From positions 186,001 through 250,000 of the forward strand of contig NZ_MBTF01000036.1 in the NCBI RefSeq assembly GCF_002013915.1: a stretch of 64,000 bases of DNA. The letters are read 5' to 3'. The notes beneath the pieces are model-generated. The model was not told the DNA's origin, made no database searches, and saw only the letters and a program-made list of their open reading frames with translations. Below are positions 52,024-60,659 of the stretch, in pieces. A program made the translations under genes and the position numbers. Source of the DNA: Mucilaginibacter pedocola (GTDB taxonomy: Bacteria > Bacteroidota > Bacteroidia > Sphingobacteriales > Sphingobacteriaceae). How positions within the stretch are numbered: the first letter of the stretch is position 1; the number at the start of each line of letters is the position of its first letter.

Positions 52024-52443
52024 ATGGCACAAGGAAAACTTCTGATTAAAAAAGCAAAAAACCAAATGTACCGCTTTACTCAACAAGAATACGACCGGCT
52101 TATCGACAACGCAAAAAACGATACTCCGGAAGAATTTTTATATCCCGTCATGCGGTTACGCTTTTTTAGAACAAAATGTAATTTTCTTATCTGCTTTCTT
52201 ACAGGAGATAATGACGATACGGCTTTCGCACTCTGCGATTGGGGAATGGGGGACGTTGGCTTAGGCTATATCAAACTTGATGTATTGCGCGCTTATCAAA
52301 CAAAAGAAATGCTTTTACTCAAAGACCTTTCTTTCGAAGGGAGCTATCCATTAAACGTTTATTTCCATGCCGCACAGAAGGCAGGGCACATAACCGTAGA
52401 TCCTAAAAAGCTACGTATCGCTGATTACGAGATGGGGCGTTAG
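52024..52443 (+). CDS. DUF2958-like protein, copy 1
   Basis: A 139-aa protein. The conserved core is FTQQEYDRLIDNA, FALCDWGMGDVGLGYIKLD and FEGSYPLNVYFHAAQKAG, which matches the DUF2958 family found on plasmids and ICEs; function unknown. It has no signal peptide. It starts 8 nt after the structured leader and ends before a strong terminator, so leader and gene form one transcript. A divergent paralogue lies at 52956. Confidence 0.82.
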   Translation: MAQGKLLIKKAKNQMYRFTQQEYDRLIDNAKNDTPEEFLYPVMRLRFFRTKCNFLICFLTGDNDDTAFALCDWGMGDVGLGYIKLDVLRAYQTKEMLLLKDLSFEGSYPLNVYFHAAQKAGHITVDPKKLRIADYEMGR

Positions 52444-52448
52444 AAACT

Positions 52449-52483
52449 AAGCCTGCCAGCATTGGCTGGCAGGCTTTTCTTTT
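52449..52483 (+). terminator. strong rho-independent terminator
   Basis: Perfect 12-base arms AAGCCTGCCAGC / GCTGGCAGGCTT around ATTG, followed by TTCTTTT. Confidence 0.9.
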
Positions 52484-52765
52484 AACTGAGATACAGGAAG
52501 GCCGCTCAATGGAAGCATATCTATTTAAATAGCAATTTCGCCGGTTCAGAAAAACCAAGAGTTATCTTTAACTTCAGAGGTGAGAAGGGACGTGGCGCAT
52601 GTAACACTCAAGCCCAAAGGCTCAAATATGCTCTAACCACTAAAGCCAAAAATGCAAAATGTATTTTTTCATAGGTAGCAATGTTTTTGTCTATGTCGTT
52701 AAGAAGATCTCTTGTCGTTTATCAGCAGCAATATTCTAAACATTTTTAGCGCCAAAATTGACTTA

Positions 52766-52949
52766 GCCTTTCTTGATGAATTGAGCCAATGGTTTTGCAT
52801 GGAGATTAACCGAAGGCGCTCTCGTCACCAACTATTATTTTCCTCTGCCCTTTCAGGGCATTCACTCGCCCATCCAAAATAACAGCCGGTTTGTTCGCTA
52901 AACCTCCGGTTGTCCATCTCCTGCAACCATTAACTCCAACAAGAAAGGC
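52766..52949 (+). ncRNA. structured 5' leader, copy 2
   Basis: A 184-nt block about 96% identical to 51832-52015 by eye (eight differences), placed 6 nt before the second DUF2958-like gene. The closing stem is GCCTTTCTTG / CAAGAAAGGC: the C-to-T change in the left arm is matched by a G-to-A change in the right arm, keeping the pair. Inner stems and the TGCCCT-TTC-AGGGCA hairpin are kept. The 290 nt between the first terminator and this copy hold no gene I can defend; a stop-free stretch of about 60 codons without a start lies at 52488-52675. Confidence 0.75.
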
Positions 52950-52955
52950 AATCAA

Positions 52956-53336
52956 ATGACCTTATTTTTTGAAGACGAATACGACCAGCTGCTTGAAAAC
53001 GGCAGGAACTTTAATGAAGCAAGCGATGACAAGCCGGTAGTCAAACTTTTCATGACCAATACTAATTGTTGCTGGCTTATTAGTGAGATCAACCCGGAAT
53101 ACCCCGAAATAGCCTTTGGACTTTGTGACCTGGGCATGGGCTTTCCGGAACTCGGCTTTGTCGATTTGAATGAACTTCGGCAAGCGCGTGGTTTCTTTCG
53201 TGTCCTCTGCCGTGATGAAAATTTTGAAGGGGCATATCCTATCAGTGTCTACGCAGAAGCTGCAAGGAACGCTCAGCGCATAGTTACTGATGAAGCCTCC
53301 CTCAAAGAAGCAGCGATCAAACTAAAAATTTCCTAA
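52956..53336 (+). CDS. DUF2958-like protein, copy 2
   Basis: A 126-aa paralogue of the 52024 product with the same core (EDEYDQLLENG, FGLCDLGMGFPELGFVDLN, FEGAYPISVYAEAARNA). The N-terminal 15 residues of copy 1 are missing and overall identity is modest by eye, far lower than between the leaders. The function is unknown; the CDLGMG motif is the hallmark. It is followed by its own terminator. Confidence 0.82.
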   Translation: MTLFFEDEYDQLLENGRNFNEASDDKPVVKLFMTNTNCCWLISEINPEYPEIAFGLCDLGMGFPELGFVDLNELRQARGFFRVLCRDENFEGAYPISVYAEAARNAQRIVTDEASLKEAAIKLKIS

Positions 53337-53340
53337 CGCT

Positions 53341-53370
53341 AAGCCCGGCGCGGCGTCGGGCTTTTCTTTC
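53341..53370 (+). terminator. rho-independent terminator
   Basis: AAGCCCG / CGGGCTT arms with a GC-rich loop, followed by TTCTTTCC. Closes the second DUF2958-like gene. Confidence 0.85.
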
Positions 53371-53393
53371 CATCCATTAGAAAGGATAACACA

Positions 53394-54305
53394 ATGACAA
53401 CTACGATCGATGAAAATAAACCGTCTACCACATTCAAAGACGTCTATCAAACAGTGACCGATACGATTATCGAACAACTGGAAAAAGGTATAACACCGTG
53501 GCAGCAATCCTGGGCAGAAAATGGTTTCACTGCACCTTTAAATTTGCCATCCAACCAGGTTACAGGCAATTACTATCGTGGTATTAATATCGTACTGCTT
53601 TGGTCGGCCGCCATAAAAAATAAGTTTCCAACTTCCGAATGGGCAAGCTTTAAACAATGGCAAAACAAAAATGAGTTTGTCCGAAAAGGCGAAAAAGGGA
53701 ACATTGTCGTTTTCTACGATACCTTCGAAAAGGAAAAAGACGGCGAGATCGAAAAAATTCCGTTTTTAAAAGCTTCTTATGTTTTTAACCGCTCACAACT
53801 CTCAAGCTACGAGGCATCAAAAGGAGAAGAACTGACTTTCACGCCAGGAATTATTGAGCAGATTGATGAAGTCGATACATTCTTGGAAAATACCAAAGCA
53901 ATAATCGAAACTCATGACGGCGGGGCTTGCTACAAAATTCAAGAAGACAAGATTTTAGTTCCCTATCCTGAAAGCTTCCATGCAACTGCAACTTGTTCGG
54001 CAACAGAAGGATTTTATTCAACTGTTTTACACGAACTTGTCCATTGGTCGGGCGCGAAGCATCGGTTAGACCGCACAAAGGGTAAAAAGTTCGGCGATCA
54101 GAATTATGCTGTCGAAGAATTAGTTGCCGAGTTCGGTGCAGCATTCCTTTGCGCCGGGTTTGGTATTGCTACCGTAGAAAAGGGAGATCATGCTGCATAT
54201 ATCGATCATTGGTTGAAAGTTTTAAAGGAAAATAACAGATACTTAGTTACAGCGGCAAGTGAAGCTTCTAAAGCGGTAGATTATCTGAAAACGTTATCAA
54301 TCTAA
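53394..54305 (+). CDS. ardC: ArdC-like antirestriction protein
   Basis: A 303-aa protein. The N-terminal ssDNA-binding domain (about 10-135) has DTIIEQLEKGITPWQQSW and NYYRGINIVLLW and EWASFKQWQNK. The C-terminal half is a zincin-like metallopeptidase fold with the HExxH-type motif HELVHWSGAKHRLDR and a later YAVEELVAEFGAAFL glutamate. ArdC proteins protect incoming single-stranded DNA during conjugation. Fits the leading-region role of this gene cluster. Own ribosome-binding site (AAAGGA) and terminator. Confidence 0.92.
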   Translation: MTTTIDENKPSTTFKDVYQTVTDTIIEQLEKGITPWQQSWAENGFTAPLNLPSNQVTGNYYRGINIVLLWSAAIKNKFPTSEWASFKQWQNKNEFVRKGEKGNIVVFYDTFEKEKDGEIEKIPFLKASYVFNRSQLSSYEASKGEELTFTPGIIEQIDEVDTFLENTKAIIETHDGGACYKIQEDKILVPYPESFHATATCSATEGFYSTVLHELVHWSGAKHRLDRTKGKKFGDQNYAVEELVAEFGAAFLCAGFGIATVEKGDHAAYIDHWLKVLKENNRYLVTAASEASKAVDYLKTLSI

Positions 54306-54314
54306 TCGAAGAAG

Positions 54315-54340
54315 AGAAGGCTGCATGTTTGCAGCCTTCT
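54315..54340. terminator. probable terminator
   Basis: AGAAGGCTGCA / TGCAGCCTTCT arms around a 4-nt loop, just after the ardC stop. Short T content on either strand; it probably separates ardC from the converging minus-strand genes. Confidence 0.6.
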
Positions 54341-54414
54341 TGCAAAATATGGGATACTCGATGATTTTTTTGGTCCTTGTTCTTTGCCTTTCACGAAGGT
54401 ATTCATTCAACAAA

Positions 54415-55005
54415 TTATTTAAGTCGATTGCCCAATTTTAAAAGTATTTTTCGCACTTTGGATCTTAATCGATAAAATATCTTTTGCCGCAACGATTTTG
54501 GCTTGAAATTTTTCAGTTTTGCCAGCGATTTCGTCCCATCTATGAAAGTTACGAATTCTGGCTCGTAATATTCTTTCGCTACAGACCAAACAGCATCTGG
54601 AATAGGCAGATTAAAAAAGTCTCCGGTGTCCTTTTGTGAAGCTAGGGTATAGTCGTGAATTCCTTTTATGAAGGCATCATAAGAAATCTCATTGTTTAAA
54701 AGAATAAATACAACAAACCTTCTTTGTTCTTTTGTAATGTTGGTTATATCTGCGTTTGGATTTGTTACCTCCTTTAGCCCGGTATCGTTATATGTTTTCG
54801 ACCAAATATCACGATGGGCATTGTTGATTTGATAAGAAAAGTTGATCCTTGCAAGCTTGGAATTGGCGATGTAACTACGTATCGCGTAAATAAGTGCTGT
54901 TAGCGCAATCACTTTATCCAAAGTTATTCCGGGAAGAATAATATCCTTGAAAAAGTCTATGTGATGAACGGAAAGGAAATGGTTCAATTCATCGATAAAA
55001 AGCAT
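54415..55005 (-). CDS. hypothetical protein with N-terminal membrane segment
   Basis: A 196-aa protein. A hydrophobic segment (IILPGITLDKVIALTALIYA) near residue 22-42 may anchor it; a long soluble part follows (TKEQRRFVVFILLNNEISYD) and a very basic C-terminus (FYRLRSKVRKILLKLGNRLK). It lies one base after the DUF6879-like gene, so it is the third member of that unit. I do not recognise its family. It could be the membrane effector of the trio. Confidence 0.65.
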   Translation of the reverse strand: MLFIDELNHFLSVHHIDFFKDIILPGITLDKVIALTALIYAIRSYIANSKLARINFSYQINNAHRDIWSKTYNDTGLKEVTNPNADITNITKEQRRFVVFILLNNEISYDAFIKGIHDYTLASQKDTGDFFNLPIPDAVWSVAKEYYEPEFVTFIDGTKSLAKLKNFKPKSLRQKIFYRLRSKVRKILLKLGNRLK

Positions 55006-55006
55006 C

Positions 55007-55579
55007 TCAAGCTAGATTTGGAATTTGCAAATTCATATATTTCAAATATTGATTAAAAGGAATGCTTTCCTGTTCAAGACCTTGGAAAGTTTTCAAGAAT
55101 GGCTCAACTTCGGATTCGGTTTCGAACAGAGTACCCCCAACGAAGTTATTATCCTCGTATTGATGCAATAATACCGCTTGCTCATCGAAAATGACAAAAT
55201 CCCTGATTTGTCCTTCACTTATCTCATCTAGTTTTTTTTCATTATCCATTATATAAATCTTTTCACCATTGTCTTGCGATATGCGATATGAACTGAATTG
55301 CCGCAAACAATATTTATTGAGTGGGTAACGCAAAACTCTCACTCTCTTTAAAACAACTCCTCGTTCTACAAGCTCTTTATCTTCGTCTTTGAATTTCATC
55401 AAAGCCTCTTGAGCCTTCATTATAATATCGTGTATCCTAATCGGCGGAACCGAGTTCCACTCTGTTTCATCATACTCGTTATATTCTTCACGGGTCTCAA
55501 GCTTTAAAAATGAGCTTTTGATGTTACTATAAAGCTCATCGAATTTGGCGTCGAACTCCTTTGGACTTAGATATTTCAT
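55007..55579 (-). CDS. DUF6879-like protein
   Basis: A 190-aa soluble protein. The pattern GVVLKRVRVLRYPLNKYCL, then EGQIRDFVIFDEQAVLLHQY and a polar tail with FVGGTLF, matches my recollection of the DUF6879 family, which is common in Actinobacteria and rare in Bacteroidota. Function unknown. Its start overlaps the stop of the preceding small gene by 4 nt (55576-55579), and a third gene follows after one base, so the three are co-translated. Confidence 0.6.
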   Translation of the reverse strand: MKYLSPKEFDAKFDELYSNIKSSFLKLETREEYNEYDETEWNSVPPIRIHDIIMKAQEALMKFKDEDKELVERGVVLKRVRVLRYPLNKYCLRQFSSYRISQDNGEKIYIMDNEKKLDEISEGQIRDFVIFDEQAVLLHQYEDNNFVGGTLFETESEVEPFLKTFQGLEQESIPFNQYLKYMNLQIPNLA

Positions 55580-55827
55580 ATCTCGTGGTTTTCCTTTAAT
55601 CCATTGATGGCCGAAAATAATGTTATGCGTGGGATCAAGATGATTTTTTCATTATCATCCAATGATGCGCCGAACTTAGACAGATCAATTTCATTGGCTG
55701 CCACTTCCTTTCCAATCACAATAAAGTCCCCTTCTTCCGTTTCCAGGATATCTGGGCAATGGTTTCTCATGTCACTCTCGTTTAACTCTCTTGGAGTTAG
55801 ACCCGGCCTGTTTTTGAGGGTTATCAT
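55576..55827 (-). CDS. small acidic protein, partner of the DUF6879-like protein
   Basis: An 83-aa protein with the pattern CPDILETEEGDFIVIGKEV and KIILIPRITLFSAINGL. In Actinobacteria similar short proteins are encoded beside DUF6879 genes, so the pairing appears conserved. It is the first gene of the trio. No helix-turn-helix is visible, so it is not clearly an antitoxin, but the layout (small gene, larger gene, membrane gene) resembles toxin-antitoxin or abortive-infection units. Confidence 0.6.
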   Translation of the reverse strand: MITLKNRPGLTPRELNESDMRNHCPDILETEEGDFIVIGKEVAANEIDLSKFGASLDDNEKIILIPRITLFSAINGLKENHEI

Positions 55828-56224
55828 TTTGTTTATTTTTCTTTAGAGAGTGCAAGCTTGATTCCAATCTAACCATTTTTAATATTAATGTTCAACTGGT
55901 GACAAAAATGCTGTAGGGCTGTCTCTTTATGTATTCTAATCAATATTTTTGAGGTTCGGTTTGTGTTTTTAAATGGCTCATTATTAATTCTATGTATATA
56001 ATGTTAAACATGTAGTATCTTTTAAAATACAATCTTTGCTATAGATTGAAAACAGTTATCAAATTAGATAGCATAGTACTAGCTTTGAGAGTGCGAAACG
56101 GAGTAGTCGTATTTTGTTAGCATCGCGAAAATATCTAGAAATAGTTCAGGCAGCTTTTATATTGACAGCTTCTCAAGACCCAATATTATAGGCTTCAGTT
56201 TGATACTTTGCGTGAAGGTTTAAA
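55828..56224. other. 397-nt AT-rich intergenic region
   Basis: Between the divergent DUF6879 trio and the 56225 gene. No gene, repeat or strong hairpin seen. It should contain both promoters. Confidence 0.5.
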
Positions 56225-56551
56225 ATGCACATTAGCCTTATATTAGTATTGGATGAGGAGGAACTCTACTGGTTAAGCAAGGTTCAAGAAGCATACGACC
56301 TTGTTCCTATGCACGCGTATATGGCCAATGTAAAATATGATCCTTTCAAGGAAATCGCTTCAAATAGATTCATGATCGATGATGTATATATCGCCCAAGA
56401 TCTTATTCAAGATGCTAGTGAAAAGCTGCTTACAACCTGTCTAAATTCTGAAGGCGAATTTAAGGAAATTGTAAAAGCAAGGTGCGCAAAAGCACAGACG
56501 ATTGTTTTGGAATTTCTCGAAATGTGCGGTGCGGAAACATCAAATCTATAA
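56225..56551 (+). CDS. hypothetical protein (108 aa)
   Basis: A short, mostly helical acidic protein (MHISLILVLDEEELYWLSKV ... LEFLEMCGAETSNL). No known motif. It is alone on the plus strand among minus-strand conjugation genes. The 136 nt that follow hold a GC-richer stretch around 56576-56650 without a clear structure. Confidence 0.55.
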   Translation: MHISLILVLDEEELYWLSKVQEAYDLVPMHAYMANVKYDPFKEIASNRFMIDDVYIAQDLIQDASEKLLTTCLNSEGEFKEIVKARCAKAQTIVLEFLEMCGAETSNL

Positions 56552-56687
56552 TTAGGAAATGAATGGTAGTAGTGCTTCGGAAACAGTAGCCCTGCTTTTT
56601 GCTCATACTGCACAGGCCTTAGCCACGGGCCGGTATCCGCGCCAATCAGGTTTATGAATGAATACCTGTAGCTGGAAGTAGGAAAAA

Positions 56688-57059
56688 CTAAGTTGCAGCA
56701 CAAATTATCTCGTTGACTACTGATTTTGAATTGTCCAGTTCCGTGTATCTCTTATCCACACATAATATTATACGGCTTACCTGGTCAAAAATTTGGAAGT
56801 AAAGCTGCTCGAGATTGTAACCTTTCAGCGTTATCTTATGTGTTGTAAATTCTAGTTGAATTAAACCTTCCTCAGGAATATGTTCGGAACTAACTAAGTA
56901 GGCATAATTAAGAGAACGTAACCTGCCATCTGGCCACCCAAATGCGATATGCCTGTTATTACCTGGTGTTGCGTATAGCTTATCGTTTTCGTTATGGCCC
57001 AATGCCTGAGATTGGTTCTCCTGCATCTCCCCGAACTTCGATTTAAAATCACGGTTCAT
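56688..57059 (-). CDS. hypothetical protein downstream of relaxase
   Basis: A 123-aa protein (MNRDFKSKFGEMQENQSQAL ... VNEIICAAT). The middle has beta-like segments (HIAFGWPDGRLRSLNYAYL, IQLEFTTHKITLKGYN). It overlaps the end of the relaxase gene by 11 nt, so they share a transcript and it may be an accessory factor of conjugal DNA processing. No family recognised. Confidence 0.65.
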   Translation of the reverse strand: MNRDFKSKFGEMQENQSQALGHNENDKLYATPGNNRHIAFGWPDGRLRSLNYAYLVSSEHIPEEGLIQLEFTTHKITLKGYNLEQLYFQIFDQVSRIILCVDKRYTELDNSKSVVNEIICAAT

Positions 57060-59790
57060 AATTTCTATCTATATTTCTTGTTGGCCGTTCGTTTTCTTGA
57101 GCCAGATCTGTTCTGTTAGTTTCGCGAACGGCGTTACGCTGGTTATTAAAAATATGCTCGGTATGGCGGTTTTTAGTATTATCCACCAATTCCATTGCTG
57201 ACTGCCGCTCACCCAAACGGGAGGCGTTCAAAAGAAGCTCATCACAATCATCCGTATAGATGGAAACGCTTTCCTTCCCTCTTGAAACAGAAACATAAAA
57301 TTGTTTTGCATCAGTTGCTGTGAAAGTAGAAGAGGGTTGGGCGATAAATACTTTGTCTACCGTTTTGCCCTGTGACGAATGGGATGTTGTACAATAAGCA
57401 TGATCTAAATGCCCAAAGTTCTCATTAAGCGTATACGAGGATTTACCGTCGGCACCTGCAAGTGATATCTTTCCTGATTTGGAAACATTCTTAACTTCGA
57501 GGGACTGGCCGTTATTCATCCGTTTGTTTTCAAGGTCAAATCCGTTTCGCGTTATTCGTACCTTATCGCCTTTTCTCAATGAAATAGGCTGCTCTATAAA
57601 AACATCAAAAGCTTTTGCCCTTTCCAACGGTAATTGGTGGGTTTCGCCTGTCTCGTTTAACAAAGAAACCTGACCGTCATTAACAGAAGAGATCGACCAT
57701 AAACTACCTCTCGAAATTTTAGGCACGTTTTGATTAAACTTTATTTTATCGCTGTCCTTGTAATTTCTCCAGTCTCCTTTTTCAGCTTCGGTAAAGTTTG
57801 CGTTATTCAATTTAGTAACGATAAGCTCCTTTTTGCCAAGCAGGTTTGCATCGAGCAGGCGTTGCCTGACTTCTGTGGTTACATTATCTTTTTCCTTATG
57901 TGTGGGAGATACGATAAGAGCTGTTTTTTTTTGCCTGATAGCTGCCACGTAATCATCTGCGATTTGCTCATTAGGTTTTAGCGGGTCAATAGTTTTTATA
58001 GCGTTCATTTCCGCAAGTTTATCGAAGGCATCTGCAACATTTCCTTTTGATAGATCCTCAACTGCTTCCCGATAAGCTTTATCCTGCTGCCGGCGTATTT
58101 GATTAACTTCTGCGGCTTTAATATTTGCTACCGTGTTTAAAATACGCATCGCATCACCTCGGACAACACTCGTGTGCTGCCGGGTATCGCCGACGAAAAT
58201 TATTCGGGCGTTTTGACTGTCTGCCACTTTTAATAAGGACAAAGTATCTGTCGTTCCAAGTAATCCGGCTTCATCGACGATTAGTACGTTATTGTATAAA
58301 TTCTCCTGCCTCTGCTTATCCTTTAAGAAACCAGCCACTGTCGTGGCATCATCAAATCCCTCTGCTGCCAATACACCTCGGGAAGCTTCTGCGGTAGGCG
58401 CAAGCACTGAAACTTCTTTTCCTGTGTTCTTGATATGGTCGGTAAGCTCGCGCATCATTGTAGTTTTGCCGGCACCGGCGACGCCTCGCACCAACGAAAC
58501 CTGATGAGGGCTGGTCAGTAAATATTCAATGGCTGCGCCCTGGGGGCCTTTCAAATTAATTGGAGGCGTTTTGTCGTACAAAGGGCGAAATTTATTTTGC
58601 CCTTTTCTGGCAAGTTGCACCATGTCGCGCTCTTCAGCGAGTACACCTGTCATTGTACAAACGTTGCGGTTATTTTCCTTTACATGGATAATACGCTGAT
58701 CTTTTTCGAAGGCTAACTCAACATCCTTTAATGAAACCTGCCTTTCGCCAATACTATGTTTACAAGCCGCCTCAAGTAAGCGTCTTTCAGGTGCCACAGA
58801 GGCGCGTTCGAAATGATGCTTTAGTGCATGATCGATACAATCTTGAGGCCCATATAGTTGCTTTTTAATTTTTTCAGGGTTGTGCCGGATTATAGGGTCG
58901 GTAGTGTTGCCTTCGCCATTTTCATGCTCTCTTAATTGCATGCGCCAAGATGCTTGCAACTCATCCATGCTCATGCCCTTTTGTTTACTTGCCCTTGTTT
59001 TGGCTCCGAGCTCGCCCAATGCTTTTGGGTCAGAAATTCCTCTTTCTTTAGCAACCCGACCGATTTCATCGGTTCTTTTGCTGAACAAGTTAATAGCTAT
59101 TTGTGGAACGCCGACTATCTCAAATGCCTTATTCGTCCGGCGCACATCATAACCCAAATCAATCAATTCATCTGCCAGCCTTTTTTGAAAGCGGGCTTGG
59201 TAGTAAGGCATGTCGCGGTTTATTTCCCGAAATTGCGCAGCTTTTATGCGCTGCTCATCTTTGTCCCACGTTGCATTAAATACGAAACAGTGTGAGTGCA
59301 AATGCGGATCAGGGACAAATCCCTCGACTGGCCGTGCCGTTTGATGGGTAAATGAAGCGTAGATCAATTCGCCTGTTTTGCGGTCCTCGTAAGTTTTCTT
59401 TTTGCGCACTCGCGTCATGCTGTCTGATTCAATTTCCCCCATCGTTTCGCGTACAGATTTTTCGAAAGCTTTCAGTATATGTTCGTCTTTGGAAAGTGCA
59501 TGAACGATGGATACAGATTTTGGTGCGTGGAAATTGATATCATATCCAACTGTACGTTCTTCTTTGGTTCGAGGCGTGAGCGGTTTGCTAGTAACAGGAT
59601 GAATGTTCTCGCAAAGGTCAAAGAATGCCTGCTTTTCTGCCACTCCCGCTATACCTAACCGATCCGAAAGCTTGCCTTCGAACCGGCCTTGTAATTCCTG
59701 GTCGTTGATATAATAATCAGCCTTTAGCAACGCTTCAGCAAAGTATGCTTTAGCTTGACCGGCAGATGTACTTTGGATCATTCTTATCAT
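57049..59790 (-). CDS. MobF-type (TrwC/TraI-like) conjugative relaxase-helicase
   Basis: A 913-aa protein. The relaxase domain (about 1-300) begins STSAGQAKAYFAEALLKADY, with catalytic-region tyrosines in AYF and DYY, DINFHAPKSVSIVHAL and the three-His metal site in PDPHLHSHCFVFN. A helicase part follows: Walker A VRGVAGAGKTTMM (about residue 440), Walker B VLIVDEAGLLG, and RecD-like motifs down to THSSQGKTVDKVF. It nicks oriT and unwinds the transferred strand. The C-terminal 60 residues are charged and loose. oriT was not identified. Confidence 0.94.
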   Translation of the reverse strand: MIRMIQSTSAGQAKAYFAEALLKADYYINDQELQGRFEGKLSDRLGIAGVAEKQAFFDLCENIHPVTSKPLTPRTKEERTVGYDINFHAPKSVSIVHALSKDEHILKAFEKSVRETMGEIESDSMTRVRKKKTYEDRKTGELIYASFTHQTARPVEGFVPDPHLHSHCFVFNATWDKDEQRIKAAQFREINRDMPYYQARFQKRLADELIDLGYDVRRTNKAFEIVGVPQIAINLFSKRTDEIGRVAKERGISDPKALGELGAKTRASKQKGMSMDELQASWRMQLREHENGEGNTTDPIIRHNPEKIKKQLYGPQDCIDHALKHHFERASVAPERRLLEAACKHSIGERQVSLKDVELAFEKDQRIIHVKENNRNVCTMTGVLAEERDMVQLARKGQNKFRPLYDKTPPINLKGPQGAAIEYLLTSPHQVSLVRGVAGAGKTTMMRELTDHIKNTGKEVSVLAPTAEASRGVLAAEGFDDATTVAGFLKDKQRQENLYNNVLIVDEAGLLGTTDTLSLLKVADSQNARIIFVGDTRQHTSVVRGDAMRILNTVANIKAAEVNQIRRQQDKAYREAVEDLSKGNVADAFDKLAEMNAIKTIDPLKPNEQIADDYVAAIRQKKTALIVSPTHKEKDNVTTEVRQRLLDANLLGKKELIVTKLNNANFTEAEKGDWRNYKDSDKIKFNQNVPKISRGSLWSISSVNDGQVSLLNETGETHQLPLERAKAFDVFIEQPISLRKGDKVRITRNGFDLENKRMNNGQSLEVKNVSKSGKISLAGADGKSSYTLNENFGHLDHAYCTTSHSSQGKTVDKVFIAQPSSTFTATDAKQFYVSVSRGKESVSIYTDDCDELLLNASRLGERQSAMELVDNTKNRHTEHIFNNQRNAVRETNRTDLAQENERPTRNIDRNYEP

Positions 59791-59855
59791 TGCCTAAGAA
59801 TAGTCGGTTTCAATTTTCTTCCGCTGGATATTGGTACATATTAATGATAATTAAA

Positions 59856-60659
59856 CTACCAATTGATATGTTTTTTGCTTGGCTTTACCCCATTATAAGG
59901 ATCGTCATTATCATTAGTGATCATTTTACCAACGCCATTAAAAAACGATCTTTTTAATCCATCATCAACTGCGCCGGACAATGGGTTTTCGCCGACCTTT
60001 TCCTCAATCTTATTATTAACAGCTGCGCCTACAAGCGAGAAGAAAGATTGCCAAAACCCCGACGCCCTGTTATCGGGAGGAGTATAGTTGGGATCGGTAA
60101 GCCATTCTCCCTCGTTCACCCCTGATACCTGCTCTGGGTGCAGATAATTTTGTAACCCCATTTTCCATTGTGTCTGAAGGTTATTCCCGTCATCAACGAA
60201 TTCGTATCCCGGATAAGCTATATAATCGTCCGGGGAACTGGAAGAAAAAATGTGTAGATCATTATAACCTCTTCCTTCAGTATCCCATGTTACAGCAAGG
60301 CTATTATCGTCGATTAGTTTATAGCCTGGAAATGGGGTCCAGCTACCTTCAGTAGAACTAGAGATGACTTTTTCGGTTGGATGTAACAATCCCTGAACCC
60401 AAACGGCCCTAAGGTCATCATTTCCGTTCTCTGTCAGGCGCCGGTATCCAGCCATCGCATTCCAAGTTCCTTCATCGTTCCCGGATACCACGTTAAAGGA
60501 CGGATGTTTAAGTCCTGGTGTCCAAACGGTGGTTAACGTTGCAGTATCTGTGAATTCATATCCGGGCAAGGGGACCCAAGTATTTTCTATAAGAGATGCT
60601 ACTGCGTTTGCATACGGGTTTTTCCTTCCTGGTGTCCAATTGCTTCCGTATTTTCCCAA
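59856..60659 (-). CDS. tandem-repeat protein (W-x-PG repeats), main part
   Basis: A 267-aa frame made of about five copies of a 45-residue repeat with consensus W.PG..HP...V.S..EGTW.P.PGYEF.D, for example WTPGLKHPSFNVVSG and EGSWTPFPGYKLIDD. Then comes a tail with GFWQSFFSLVGAAVNNKIEE. The only start is a TTG shortly after a stop in this frame, with no ribosome-binding site, and an N-terminal membrane segment is encoded in another frame just upstream (60599-60835). The two are probably one gene split by a one-base shift near TTTGGGAAAA. Function unknown; it sits among conjugation genes. Confidence 0.6.
   Translation of the reverse strand: MGKYGSNWTPGRKNPYANAVASLIENTWVPLPGYEFTDTATLTTVWTPGLKHPSFNVVSGNDEGTWNAMAGYRRLTENGNDDLRAVWVQGLLHPTEKVISSSTEGSWTPFPGYKLIDDNSLAVTWDTEGRGYNDLHIFSSSSPDDYIAYPGYEFVDDGNNLQTQWKMGLQNYLHPEQVSGVNEGEWLTDPNYTPPDNRASGFWQSFFSLVGAAVNNKIEEKVGENPLSGAVDDGLKRSFFNGVGKMITNDNDDPYNGVKPSKKHINW

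Noticed and set aside
52488..52675. A stop-free stretch of about 60 codons before the second leader
   Set aside because: It has no start codon and no recognisable family; it may be a decayed gene but cannot be supported.
51832..52949. The two leaders as MITEs with terminal inverted repeats
   Set aside because: The 10-bp ends could be inverted repeats, but the extra nested stems, the compensatory change and the fixed position before start codons fit a structured leader better. Not fully excluded.
56576..56687. Possible oriT near the relaxase operon
   Set aside because: No inverted repeat with a recognisable nick site was found, so no call is made.
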